A DNA stretch of 64,000 nt from Bacillota bacterium (GCA_023460515.1 JAEWPS010000012.1:8084-72083); one strand, 5' to 3'. Numbered from the stretch's first letter, positions 53,335 to 62,655 are shown. Notes: generated from the letters alone by a model not told the origin. Numbers and translations: made by a program.

Positions 53335-53940
53335 ATGAGAATAGTAATATTAGCAAATTCAAGAAAACTTAGTGGTAGATGCGTAGCTGGCAAAGATGGT
53401 AATGGTAGATGGATTAGACTTACGAAAAACAGTCATGATCCTATTCCCGTTAGAGAAGCAAGAGATTATAACATTTTAAAGGTTTTAGATGTTACTGGAA
53501 TATGCAATGAAGTTAGTTTGGATTATCGGTATCATACGGAAAACTCAAGTTATCTTCGAGTTTCAGATGTTGGTTATTATGATCGGAGGACATTGAATGA
53601 TCTTTTAGATAATCCGGTGAATATTTTCGGAATCGGTAAATGTTTAAGTGAAGCAGAGGCACAAAGGATAGATTACTCTTTGCTTTTTGTAAGGGTTACA
53701 GATTTCATTATGTACTTTAAAGATTGTGGACAATATGGTGATAAGCTCCGGGGACAGTTTGTTTATAATGGAATAACGTATACAGACATCGCAGTTACTG
53801 ATTCAGCAATTGAACAAAGATTAGGAAATAATGCTTATCCCTACCAGGAAGAGTACGATGAGGCATATATAACGGTAAGTTTAGGTGAAATATTTAATGG
53901 CTCAGCATATAAATTAATTTCTGGAGTAATTATTCCTTAA
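53335..53940 (+). CDS. Dual-OB-domain-like protein of the DUF488 operon
   Basis: A 201-residue protein. The N-terminus, IVILANSRKLSGRCVAGKD followed by GRWIRL, fits the dual OB-containing domain family (DuOB), whose members begin with a similar (S)RK-x-x-GRC-(V/I)AG pattern. A YLRVSDVGYYDRRTL segment and a second beta-barrel region near 120-190 follow. OB folds usually bind nucleic acid or nucleotides. It uses several CGG codons and richer GC than the surrounding core genes, which suggests the operon was acquired. A terminator follows. Confidence 0.65.
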   Translation: MRIVILANSRKLSGRCVAGKDGNGRWIRLTKNSHDPIPVREARDYNILKVLDVTGICNEVSLDYRYHTENSSYLRVSDVGYYDRRTLNDLLDNPVNIFGIGKCLSEAEAQRIDYSLLFVRVTDFIMYFKDCGQYGDKLRGQFVYNGITYTDIAVTDSAIEQRLGNNAYPYQEEYDEAYITVSLGEIFNGSAYKLISGVIIP

Positions 53941-53982
53941 TACAAAAATAAGTGGCTTAAACCATATAAATGTTTAAGAAGG

Positions 53983-54010
53983 GCAGTGTAAAATTTTACA
54001 CTGCTTTTTA
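53983..54010 (+). terminator. Rho-independent terminator of the DUF488 operon
   Basis: A perfect 22-base palindrome (GCAGTGTAAAA, 53983-53993, with 53994-54004), flanked by A and T, then T5. Confidence 0.85.
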
Positions 54011-54133
54011 TTTGCTTAATATCTTTAATTATTATATTTTTTGCACCTACGAATGCTAAAAATATTTGTTAAAACTATCTTTTTGACTAAAATTATGATA
54101 TAATAGGTACAATATAAAAGGGTGGTGAAAAGT

Positions 54134-55825
54134 TTGAATCACGATATAATTAATCCACATAAATATAAAAAAATAACTAGAAGTGATAAATTAAAAAAAG
54201 ATAAAAAATCTACAAAAAATATAAAAAGCGGTAAATATAAAAAGACTACATATAGCTATTTCAAAAATAGTAGTAATAAATCTAGTAAGACACGAAAAGT
54301 AAGGAAAGTTAAAACAAAAAATAAAAGTCGTGATAGCATTTTTTTAACTTTAATAAAAGTTGCTTGTTCAATCATTGCTATTGTTATAATTGGGTATTTA
54401 TCTACCTATTTTGTTAATTTAAAAGATAATCCTATACTTAGTGTATTTAAAGGTAATAAAACAAATATTGAGTTGGCAGCAAATTATAATTTCAAAGTCG
54501 GAATAAATAATTTGGATACTAAAAATAACATATTAATTAATGAATTATACAAATATTCGTATAGAAAATTACTTACTTTTGATGAAGAGTATAATATAAT
54601 ATTTAATGTGGCTAAAAGAATAACAAAAGTAGACAACAATACATATGAAATTGAGATAAAGGATTCAAGCGATATTACTGATGTTATATATACGATAGAA
54701 AAATTAAAAGCCACTAATGACAATAGATATTACAAATATTTAAGTAATATTTCTTCAGTAGAAATAAAAGAAAATAATGTTATAAAAATAGTATTAACTA
54801 CCCCAAATCCATATATTATATATTCACTAGATTTTAATATAGAAAAAAAGTACTTAGATTCAGAAAAACAAAATAGTAATATAAATAGATTTAATTTTGT
54901 AGACAATTCTAATAATGTATCTTTTGTTAGGAATGATGAAGTTAGTAGAGATATTTTAAAAAGTATAATATTTAAAAGCTATACAGATGGAGATAATTTA
55001 GTAAGTGATTTTAGAAATAGTTCATTGGATATGTTTTTAACATCTAGTGAAGAAGATATGAGAATCATTGGAAAGCATGAGTATAGTATAAAAAAATATA
55101 GAAATGGTGAGACATACTTTTTATTAGGTAATAAAAATTCTAAATTATTTAGTTTAAAAGAAGTAAGAAAGGCTATTGCTTATTCATTAAATAGAAATGA
55201 AATTTCTAAAAAAATAAGTTCAACATTTACTGAAATTATAGATATTCCATATATATATTCAAACATAGCATATAAATACGATATTTATGGTGCAGAGAAT
55301 GCTTTAATTGCAGAGTCATGGAATAAATCTACTGGTATATATAGTAAGAAAATAGATAATAATTTAGTTAATTTAGAGCTTGCACTATTGGTCAATTCTG
55401 AAGATAGTATAAAGGTTAATATTGCTGAGAGTATTAAACAAATGCTCGAGAATGTTGGAATAAGGATTAATATACAAAAACTAAATAGTAATGAAATAAA
55501 TGATAAAATAAATAAAGGTGAATATGATCTTATATTAAGTAATGTTTATGTAAGTGATAATCCAGATATATCATATTTAGATAGTTATATAAATATAAAT
55601 GAAAATATTAGTCAAGCAATAAATAAAATTAATAATAGTAGTATAGAGGAACTTAGTAATAGTATAAGAAATTTACAAGTCGCAATATCTAGTGATATAG
55701 CATGTATTGGAATAGCAGCTAAAAATACAAATGTTGTTTACCAAAAATATATAACTGGATTTGACAATATATCATATATGAACGTTTTTAAGGATATAGA
55801 TAAAATAGGTAGAATTATACAATAA
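54134..55825 (+). CDS. Membrane-anchored solute-binding-protein-like (SBP family 5) protein
   Basis: About 563 residues. The first 70 are extremely Lys/Arg-rich and cytoplasmic; one membrane helix follows (IKVACSIIAIVIIGYLSTYF); the rest, outside the cell, resembles an oligopeptide-binding-protein fold: LINELYKYSYRKLLTFDEEYN, LKEVRKAIAYSLNRNEI, and the region NIAESIKQMLENVGIRINIQ. Instead of a lipoprotein signal it uses a transmembrane anchor, and no transporter genes are nearby. Start TTG 54134 is favoured by GGGTGGTGA. A sensor-like or wall-associated role is possible. Confidence 0.7.
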   Translation: MNHDIINPHKYKKITRSDKLKKDKKSTKNIKSGKYKKTTYSYFKNSSNKSSKTRKVRKVKTKNKSRDSIFLTLIKVACSIIAIVIIGYLSTYFVNLKDNPILSVFKGNKTNIELAANYNFKVGINNLDTKNNILINELYKYSYRKLLTFDEEYNIIFNVAKRITKVDNNTYEIEIKDSSDITDVIYTIEKLKATNDNRYYKYLSNISSVEIKENNVIKIVLTTPNPYIIYSLDFNIEKKYLDSEKQNSNINRFNFVDNSNNVSFVRNDEVSRDILKSIIFKSYTDGDNLVSDFRNSSLDMFLTSSEEDMRIIGKHEYSIKKYRNGETYFLLGNKNSKLFSLKEVRKAIAYSLNRNEISKKISSTFTEIIDIPYIYSNIAYKYDIYGAENALIAESWNKSTGIYSKKIDNNLVNLELALLVNSEDSIKVNIAESIKQMLENVGIRINIQKLNSNEINDKINKGEYDLILSNVYVSDNPDISYLDSYININENISQAINKINNSSIEELSNSIRNLQVAISSDIACIGIAAKNTNVVYQKYITGFDNISYMNVFKDIDKIGRIIQ

Positions 55826-55847
55826 TATGTGGCAAAATATTTTTTCC

Positions 55848-55876
55848 TTGACTTTAACATATATATTGTATATAAT
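55848..55876 (+). promoter_or_regulatory. Sigma-A-type promoter of pta-ackA
   Basis: TTGACT-17-TATAAT, 18 bases before the pta start. Confidence 0.75.
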
Positions 55877-55894
55877 ATTAGAGAGGTGAAAGAA

Positions 55895-56926
55895 ATGGAA
55901 TTTCATGGGATTACAAAAGATATAATAGAAAGAGCAAAATTAAACAAAAAAAGAATAGTTTTGCCAGAAAGTAGTGATCTTAGAATTTTAAAAGCTGCAG
56001 ATATAATTTCAAAAGAAGATATTGCAGATATAACACTTGTTGGTAGTTTAGAGGAAATTGAATTTTTATGTAAGGTTAATAATATAAGTTTAGACTTTAA
56101 TAAAATAAAAGTTGAAAATCCTGAAATAAGTGAGAAAAGAGATTTTTATATAAATGCATTATATGAACTTAGAAAAAATAAAGGGCTGTCTATGATAGAA
56201 GCAATGGAACTTATAAATAATAATGTGTATTTTGCAACTATGATGGTTAAAGTAGGAGATGCTGATGGTTTAGTTAGCGGAGCAATTCATTCTACAGCAG
56301 ATACATTAAGACCAGCTCTTCAAATAATAAAACCAGATGAAGGAGTAAATAATGTATCATCTTTTTTCATAATGGATATACCAAATTGTGACTTGGATTC
56401 AGATGGAAAATATATTTTTTCAGATTGTGGGCTCATAGAAAATCCAACCGAAGAGCAACTTTCAGATATTGCAATTGCTTCTGCTATAAGTTACAGAAGT
56501 TTAATAGGTGGAGAACCTAAAGTTGCAATGTTATCTTATTCAACTAAAGGAAGTGCAAAAGGTGAATCAATAGATAAAATAAACAAAGCAATAAAATTAG
56601 TTAAAGAGGCAGAAGTAGATTTTGAAATAGATGGTGAAATGCAATTAGATGCTGCTATTATAAAAGAAGTAGCAGCTATAAAAGCTCCAAGTAGTAGTGT
56701 TGCGGGACATGCTAATGTTTTAATATTTCCAAATATAGAATCAGGAAATATCGGGTACAAGTTAGTTCAAAGGTTTGCACGTGCTACTGCTATAGGACCT
56801 ATTACTCAAGGATTAGCTAAACCAGTAAATGACTTGTCTAGAGGATGTAACGTAGAAGAAATAATAGGAGCGGTTGCTGTAACTTGTGTACAGGCTGAAA
56901 ATCAGAATATAAAGAAAAAATTTTAA
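55895..56926 (+). CDS. pta: Phosphate acetyltransferase
   Basis: A 343-residue Pta of the short (Firmicute) class. Motifs: IVLPESSDLRILKAAD, GDADGLVSGA, DCGLIENPT, SYSTKGSAKG and the C-terminal FPNIESGNIGYKLVQR. It converts acetyl-CoA and phosphate to acetyl phosphate. ATG 55895 follows GAGAGGTGAAAG and is chosen over an earlier in-frame start that lies within the promoter. It forms the usual acetate pathway pair with ackA, 28 bases downstream. Confidence 0.96.
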   Translation: MEFHGITKDIIERAKLNKKRIVLPESSDLRILKAADIISKEDIADITLVGSLEEIEFLCKVNNISLDFNKIKVENPEISEKRDFYINALYELRKNKGLSMIEAMELINNNVYFATMMVKVGDADGLVSGAIHSTADTLRPALQIIKPDEGVNNVSSFFIMDIPNCDLDSDGKYIFSDCGLIENPTEEQLSDIAIASAISYRSLIGGEPKVAMLSYSTKGSAKGESIDKINKAIKLVKEAEVDFEIDGEMQLDAAIIKEVAAIKAPSSSVAGHANVLIFPNIESGNIGYKLVQRFARATAIGPITQGLAKPVNDLSRGCNVEEIIGAVAVTCVQAENQNIKKKF

Positions 56927-56954
56927 TATAGATATATGAGAAGGAAGTGAATTT

Positions 56955-58157
56955 ATGAAAATATTAGTTATAAATTGTGGGAGTTCCACTATAAAATTTC
57001 AATTATACAATATGGATAGTAATGAGGTAATTGCAAAGGGTAGATGTGAAAAGATAGGTTTAGAAAGTTCTAATATAATATATAAAAACTTAAGAGATAA
57101 TATATCTTATGAAAAACAAGAAGTTATGCATAATCATAAAGATGCAATGGAGATTTTAATAAAACACCTTACTGATGAAAAGCAAGGAGTTATTAAAAGT
57201 TTCGATGATATATCTGCAGTTGGGCATAGAGTTGTTCATGGTGGAGAAAAATTTAGTAAAGCAACTTTAATTGATGATGAAGTAATTAATGAAATAGATA
57301 GGCTTTGCGAAATAGCACCACTACACAATCCAGGAGCTTTGATTGGAATAAGAACTATAAAAGAAATAGATAAGGATATGATTAACGTTGCAGTATTTGA
57401 TACTGCATTCCATCAAACAATGCCAGCATATAATTATATTTATGCTATAAAATATGATTATTATAAAAAATACGGAATTAGAAGATATGGTTTTCATGGA
57501 AGTTCATATATGTATATTCTAGATAGATTAGTAGAAAAGTTAAATAAACCAAAAAGTGAAATAAACGCAATTATATGTCATTTAGGAAGTGGTGCTAGTA
57601 TATGTGCTATAAAAAATGGTGTATCATATGATACTTCAATGGGATTTACACCATTAGAAGGATTAATGATGGAAACAAGATCTGGAGATATAGACCCTGC
57701 TATTGTAACAAAACTTATGGAATTAGAAAATTTATCTATTAAAGAAGTTAATGAAATACTTAATAAAGAATCTGGAAGATTAGGTATAGCTGGTATAGGG
57801 GATCATAGACAATTAGTAACAGCTGCAAATAGTGGTGATGAAAGAGCAATGCTTTCAAGAAAAATACAAACTAATAGAACAAAAAAATATATTGGTGCAT
57901 ATATGGCTGAACTTAATAGAGTAGATGCTATAGTTTTCACAGGTGGTATTGGTGAAAATAGTTTTTGTGAAAGAGAAAAAACTTTGGCAGATATGGAACA
58001 TCTAGGAATAGAAATAGATGTTGATCGTAATATGGAAGGTTCAGGTAAAGAGGCAATAGTTTCTACTGATAATTCTAAAATAGCTGTTTATGTAATACCA
58101 ACAGATGAAGAATTTGAAATCGCCAAACAGACCGAGGAAATATATCGTGAATGTTAA
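56955..58157 (+). CDS. ackA: Acetate kinase
   Basis: A 400-residue AckA with the sugar-kinase fold motifs NCGSSTIKFQL at the N-terminus, HRVVHGGEKF, FDTAFHQTMP, GFHGSS, HLGSGASI and FTGGIGENS. It makes ATP and acetate from acetyl phosphate, giving substrate-level ATP in fermenters. Together with pta this supports a fermentative anaerobe. Its stop is 10 bases before the M24 peptidase start. Confidence 0.97.
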   Translation: MKILVINCGSSTIKFQLYNMDSNEVIAKGRCEKIGLESSNIIYKNLRDNISYEKQEVMHNHKDAMEILIKHLTDEKQGVIKSFDDISAVGHRVVHGGEKFSKATLIDDEVINEIDRLCEIAPLHNPGALIGIRTIKEIDKDMINVAVFDTAFHQTMPAYNYIYAIKYDYYKKYGIRRYGFHGSSYMYILDRLVEKLNKPKSEINAIICHLGSGASICAIKNGVSYDTSMGFTPLEGLMMETRSGDIDPAIVTKLMELENLSIKEVNEILNKESGRLGIAGIGDHRQLVTAANSGDERAMLSRKIQTNRTKKYIGAYMAELNRVDAIVFTGGIGENSFCEREKTLADMEHLGIEIDVDRNMEGSGKEAIVSTDNSKIAVYVIPTDEEFEIAKQTEEIYREC

Positions 58158-58167
58158 GGGTGATTGT

Positions 58168-59388
58168 ATGGTTAATAACATTTGTAACATACAAAAACTT
58201 TTAGTAAAATATAATTTGAAATTATGGGTTATGATTAATAAGGATAATAGTGATAATATATTTTATAAATATATATCTAAAAATATATACACTTTATCTA
58301 TGTGCTTTATTTCAACTAATAAAACATATTTATTAATACATGATTTAGATAAGGATAATTTGAATAATGAATATTTAAAGGAAAATAATATATTTGTTAT
58401 ATGCTATAATAATCAAAACGATTTATCAGATAAGATAGAAGATATTATATCATATTTGGGATTTATTCCTGAAATTTCTCTTTCATATTCAACAATGGGA
58501 GATAGTGATTTAGATATTCTAGGACATGGTGAATTTGTTGAATATACAAATATTCTTAAAAAGCCATATTTAAAATATAAGAAGAAAATAAATTTCAATT
58601 CAGCAGAACAGGTTATTTATTCAATACTTGGAGAAAAAACTGAAAATCAAATTGAACGTATAAAATTAATTGCAGGGATAACTCAAGAAATTTTAGATAC
58701 TACGTTTAAAACTATAACAATTGGTATGACTGAAATAGAAATTGCAAAACATATAGTTGAACTTACAAAAAATATTACAAGGCAACATATAGGTAAAAAA
58801 ATAATATCATTTTCACTAGCTTGGGAAAATTGTCCTTTTGTTTTAACTGGGGTGAATCTTTCAAAAGGTGGCCACACGGTTCCTAGTGAAAAAATATTAA
58901 AAAAAGGTGATACAATTTATTTTGATTTTGGAATTTGTGCAACATTTGATGATGGTGAAAAAATATATTCAGATATTCAAAGAATGGGTTACGCTCTAAA
59001 GAAAAATGAAATTAAGCCTCCACTAGTTGTAAGAAAAGTATTTAAAACTTTAACTGAATCTATAGAGAGTGCTTTAGATCGTATGAAGCCAGATACTAAA
59101 GGATATGAAATAGATGATATTGTAAGAGGTAGAATTTTAAGAGAAGGATACCCAAATTATAATCATTCAACCGGGCATCCGGTAGGACTTAAAGTTCATG
59201 ATACAGGTGCTGTTTTATCTAATAAATCTAATAAGAGATCATATTTACCTTTAGTTGAAAACGGCATATATACAATAGAACCAAGAATAGCAATACCCAA
59301 TGGTGGCTCAATAGAAGAAATGTTTCTCGTAACAAAATTTGGAGGAATACCTGTTTGTAAAATGCAAAAAGATATATATTTAATCTAA
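58168..59388 (+). CDS. M24-family Xaa-Pro peptidase-like protein
   Basis: About 406 residues. The N-terminal domain (about 1-165) is creatinase-like and divergent. The C-terminal pita-bread fold has the five metal ligands in order: Asp in YFDFGI, Asp in YSDIQRMG, His in HSTGHPVGLKVHD, Glu in YTIEPRI and Glu in IEEMF. It would remove or cleave at X-Pro bonds, though some members act on other substrates. ATG 58168, after AAGGGTGA, is preferred to a longer start inside ackA. Confidence 0.85.
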   Translation: MVNNICNIQKLLVKYNLKLWVMINKDNSDNIFYKYISKNIYTLSMCFISTNKTYLLIHDLDKDNLNNEYLKENNIFVICYNNQNDLSDKIEDIISYLGFIPEISLSYSTMGDSDLDILGHGEFVEYTNILKKPYLKYKKKINFNSAEQVIYSILGEKTENQIERIKLIAGITQEILDTTFKTITIGMTEIEIAKHIVELTKNITRQHIGKKIISFSLAWENCPFVLTGVNLSKGGHTVPSEKILKKGDTIYFDFGICATFDDGEKIYSDIQRMGYALKKNEIKPPLVVRKVFKTLTESIESALDRMKPDTKGYEIDDIVRGRILREGYPNYNHSTGHPVGLKVHDTGAVLSNKSNKRSYLPLVENGIYTIEPRIAIPNGGSIEEMFLVTKFGGIPVCKMQKDIYLI

Positions 59389-59423
59389 AATATATATAAT
59401 AGAATATAAAGGTGGTATGTGAT

Positions 59424-60806
59424 ATGAGTTTGAAATATGAAAAGAAAAATGTTTATGAAAATCTATCTAAAGAAGAAATAGCTGAGATGAATCAGTATAT
59501 TGAAGGATATATAGATTTTTTGGGAAATGCAAAAACTGAATACAAAGCTGTTGAAATTGCTAAAAAAATGCTTCAAAGAGAAGGTTTTGTAGATATATCT
59601 GAAGTTACTAAATTAAATCCTTCAGATAAAATATATTTTGTAAATAAAGAGAAATCTTTATATGCAGCGGTAATAGGTAAACAAAATTTAGTAGATGGAA
59701 TTAATATTTTAGGAGCACATGTAGATAGTCCTAGAATAGATTTAAAACCAATGCCACTTCATGAAAACAAAGGAGTAGCACTACTTAAGACTCAATATTA
59801 TGGTGGTATTAAAAAATATCAATGGTTAACAATTCCACTTAGCATGCACGGAGTGATTTATACAGGTGAAGGAAAAAAATTAGATATTGTTATTGGTGAA
59901 GATGAAAAAGATCCATGTTTTACTATAACTGACTTACTTCCTCATTTAGCAAAAGATCAAATGAAAGCTGTTGCAAATGAATTTATAGATCCAGAAAAGA
60001 TGTCTATACTATTTGGAAGTATAAAAAGTACAACTGAAACAAAAGAAAAAAATGATATAAAAGAAAATATTCTTAAATTATTATATGACAAATATGGAAT
60101 AAAAGAAATGGACTTTGCAAGAAGTGAAATACAATTTGTACCAGCATTTAAACCTAGATATATTGGTCTAGACTCTAGCATGATTGGTGGATATGGCCAA
60201 GACGATAGAGTATGTGTATATGCAAGTATTAAATCAATAATAGATCAATCTAAAAGAGTAGTAAATAAAACAATGATAACTATGATAGTAGATAAAGAAG
60301 AAATAGGAAGTATAGGAAATACATCTATGAATTCTAATGTATTTGATATGTTTATAAATAAAATTTTATCCTTAAAAAATGAAAAAGAGACTGATATTTA
60401 TGAACTATATTACAATTCGAAAATGTTATCTGCAGATGTTTCTACATGTGTTGACCCAAGTTACGAAGAGTTTTCAGATATACCAAATTCTAATATATTA
60501 GGTGCAGGAGTTTGTCTTGAAAAATATACAGGTAGTGGTGGAAAATATAACGCAAGTGATGCAAATGCAAAATATGTTTCAGAAGTTATGAATATTTTTG
60601 ATAAAAATAAAATAATTTATCAACTTGGTACTCTAGGAAAAATAGAGAAAGGTGGTGGAGGTACCATAGCATATATACTTGCTAATAAAGGTGTAGATGT
60701 TATAGATTGTGGCACTCCAGTACTTTCAATGCACTCACCATTTGAAGTAGCTTCTACTTCAGATATATACATGACATATAAAGCATATATGGCATTTTTA
60801 AAGTAA
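59424..60806 (+). CDS. M18-family aminopeptidase
   Basis: A 460-residue zinc aminopeptidase I-type enzyme. Motifs: AHVDSPRIDLKP (metal His and Asp), GGYGQDDRVCVYA (bridging Asp), DKEEIGS (catalytic/metal Glu pair), LSADVS and a C-terminal SMHSPFEVAS (metal His). M18 enzymes are large homo-oligomers removing N-terminal residues, usually acidic ones. ATG 59424 lies 8 bases after AAAGGTGGT; an earlier GTG overlaps that site. Confidence 0.9.
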   Translation: MSLKYEKKNVYENLSKEEIAEMNQYIEGYIDFLGNAKTEYKAVEIAKKMLQREGFVDISEVTKLNPSDKIYFVNKEKSLYAAVIGKQNLVDGINILGAHVDSPRIDLKPMPLHENKGVALLKTQYYGGIKKYQWLTIPLSMHGVIYTGEGKKLDIVIGEDEKDPCFTITDLLPHLAKDQMKAVANEFIDPEKMSILFGSIKSTTETKEKNDIKENILKLLYDKYGIKEMDFARSEIQFVPAFKPRYIGLDSSMIGGYGQDDRVCVYASIKSIIDQSKRVVNKTMITMIVDKEEIGSIGNTSMNSNVFDMFINKILSLKNEKETDIYELYYNSKMLSADVSTCVDPSYEEFSDIPNSNILGAGVCLEKYTGSGGKYNASDANAKYVSEVMNIFDKNKIIYQLGTLGKIEKGGGGTIAYILANKGVDVIDCGTPVLSMHSPFEVASTSDIYMTYKAYMAFLK

Positions 60807-60833
60807 ATTTTATTTAAGGGGGAACAATTCTTA

Positions 60834-61943
60834 ATGTTTAAAACATTACTTAAAAATACAGACTATATTGTTGTAATAATAGTACTTGCTTTGTTTGTAA
60901 TAGGAGTAGTCGGTATTTTTAGTGCTGGTTATAATACTAATATAAATAAGGACGAATATATAAAGCAAGTTGTATGGTTTGCAGCAATGCTTATTGTTGT
61001 TATTGCAATATGGGCAATAGATTATGCTGTATTTGATATAGCTGGATATTTTATATATTTTTTTAGTACGGTTGCTTTAGTTCTGGTACTATTTTCTAGT
61101 TCGCTTATGGGCGCTAAGAGTTGGTTTAATTTTGGAAGTTTTTTATATCAGCCTTCGGAAATGATGAAAATAGGATATATACTATGCTTAGCTAAATTAC
61201 TTAGTTATTTTAATTCAGATATTTTATCTAAAAAAGATAAAATAATAAAGTTTATAAGTATAGCCTTACTATTTATTGTACCATTTGCACTTATAATGTT
61301 ACAGCCAGATTTTGGTACGGCAGCAGTTTTTTTTGTAATAACATTTTTCATGTTGTTTGCAAGTGGAATTAAATATAGATATATTTTTGCTATAGTGGCA
61401 ATTGTTTGTTTACTCGCCCCTTTAGTGTATACTTTTATTTTGACTCCAATACAGCAAGAAAGAATATTGGTATTTTTAGATCCATCATTAGATCCTTTGG
61501 GAAGTGGATATAATGCTATACAATCTAAAATAGCTGTAGGTTCGGGAATGATATTTGGTAGTGGATTACTCCAAGGTACACAAACACAATTTGGATATTT
61601 ACCTATAAAATCCTCAGATTTTATATTTTCAGTATTATCTGAAGAATTGGGATTTATAATGTCCACTTTAATAATAATATTATTTATTATTTTAATAATT
61701 AGATTAATAAGAATATCTTCTAATTCAAGTGATGTATTTGCAAAATATATTGTAATTGGTATAGCAGGAATGTTATTTTTTCACTTTGTACAAAATATTG
61801 GTATGACAATTGGATTATTACCAATAACAGGTGTACCTCTTCCATTTGTGAGTTATGGTGGAAGTAGTTTAATGACAAATCTAATAGCAATAGCAATAGT
61901 ACTGAATATATCTGCAAGAAAAAATAAAAGTTTTCTATTTTAA
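60834..61943 (+). CDS. rodA: SEDS peptidoglycan polymerase RodA/FtsW family
   Basis: A 369-residue membrane protein with about ten helices. SEDS motifs: KSWFNFGSFLYQPSEMMKIGY, shown here as GAKSWFNFG and QPSEMMK; LQPDFGTA with the important Asp; and the end GVPLPFVSYGGSSLMTN. Family knowledge: these proteins polymerise lipid II with a class B PBP. Length and lack of extra tails suggest RodA; FtsW or SpoVE cannot be fully excluded without neighbours. No PBP gene is adjacent. Confidence 0.9.
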   Translation: MFKTLLKNTDYIVVIIVLALFVIGVVGIFSAGYNTNINKDEYIKQVVWFAAMLIVVIAIWAIDYAVFDIAGYFIYFFSTVALVLVLFSSSLMGAKSWFNFGSFLYQPSEMMKIGYILCLAKLLSYFNSDILSKKDKIIKFISIALLFIVPFALIMLQPDFGTAAVFFVITFFMLFASGIKYRYIFAIVAIVCLLAPLVYTFILTPIQQERILVFLDPSLDPLGSGYNAIQSKIAVGSGMIFGSGLLQGTQTQFGYLPIKSSDFIFSVLSEELGFIMSTLIIILFIILIIRLIRISSNSSDVFAKYIVIGIAGMLFFHFVQNIGMTIGLLPITGVPLPFVSYGGSSLMTNLIAIAIVLNISARKNKSFLF

Positions 61944-61951
61944 AATATTTA

Positions 61952-61984
61952 AAAAAGTTGTAATATTTTGTTACAACTTTTTAT
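61952..61984 (+). terminator. Rho-independent terminator after rodA
   Basis: A 12-bp stem (AAAAAGTTGTAA, 61952-61963, with 61971-61982). Confidence 0.82.
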
Positions 61985-62001
61985 ATTACAAAATTATTAC
62001 A
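61985..62001 (-). promoter_or_regulatory. WalR-type direct repeat
   Basis: Plus-strand ATTACA at 61985 and 61996 with 5 bases between, i.e. TGTAAT-5-TGTAAT on the minus strand, the same arrangement as at 51249. It lies 57 bases upstream of the -35 at 62059. Confidence 0.5.
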
Positions 62002-62058
62002 CATAATATAAAAAAATATATATGTGAAGTTATATTTAATTAAAAATCAAATTAACCA

Positions 62059-62087
62059 TTGACAATATAAAATATATATTATATAAT
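62059..62087 (+). promoter_or_regulatory. Consensus sigma-A promoter
   Basis: TTGACA-17-TATAAT, 29 bases before the gene at 62117. Confidence 0.8.
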
Positions 62088-62116
62088 TTATTATATATGA
62101 AAAGGGAGAGATTCAA

Positions 62117-62524
62117 ATGAAAAAAAAGAGTGTAATAATTGCAATATTAGTAGTAATAGTTTTAATAATAGTTGTTTCTATAATTGTTGGTAATAACAAG
62201 AAAAAAATAGTTGATGTGCCTAATACAACTATAGAAGGTAATAAAGCAACAGGTGAAGTAAGTGTTGAAGAAATACAATTTAAAGAAATAACAAAAGTTT
62301 ATGAAGAAGGAATAACAACTATAAGAGCAAAAATGTATAATACAACAGATACTGTTAAAAATGTTACAATAAAAATAATATTAAAAGATGAGCAAGGAAA
62401 TGAACTTAAAAATATGGTTCAAGTTGTTGAAAATTTATTACCCAATAGAGAAAAAGTTTTATCTACAGGAATAGCTGGAGATTACACTAGTGTAAAAGAT
62501 ATTAAATTTGAGATAGTAAAATAA
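62117..62524 (+). CDS. Small secreted or membrane-anchored protein with FxLYD-like domain (paralogue 2)
   Basis: A 135-residue protein. Residues 5-26 are an N-terminal membrane anchor (KKKSVIIAILVVIVLIIVV). A short linker and a beta domain follow: ITTIRAKMYNTTDTVKNVTIKI shows as TTIRAKMYN and NVTIKI, then PNREKVLSTGIAGDY, all reminiscent of FxLYD domains. No lipobox. Layout, size, promoter type and upstream WalR-type repeat mirror the gene at 51552. GGGAGAG precedes the ATG. Function unknown; wall-stress response is an inference. Confidence 0.68.
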   Translation: MKKKSVIIAILVVIVLIIVVSIIVGNNKKKIVDVPNTTIEGNKATGEVSVEEIQFKEITKVYEEGITTIRAKMYNTTDTVKNVTIKIILKDEQGNELKNMVQVVENLLPNREKVLSTGIAGDYTSVKDIKFEIVK

Positions 62525-62543
62525 TTCAAATTAAACTTTAACG

Positions 62544-62580
62544 AAAAGATACGAGTTGTAAAACTTGTATCTTTTTTTTA
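62544..62580 (+). terminator. Rho-independent terminator
   Basis: A 14-bp stem (AAAAGATACGAGTT, 62544-62557, with 62562-62575, one G-T pair) followed by T5 or more. Confidence 0.87.
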
Positions 62581-62626
62581 TTATATAGAATTAAATGTAT
62601 TTTAAAGGCTAATAAATAGATGTTTG

Positions 62627-62655
62627 TTGACAATAAAAAATATATATTGTATAAT
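62627..62655 (+). promoter_or_regulatory. Consensus sigma-A promoter of the pilin-like gene
   Basis: TTGACA-17-TATAAT, about 60 bases before the start at 62715. Its spacer closely resembles those at 51300 and 62059. Confidence 0.8.
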
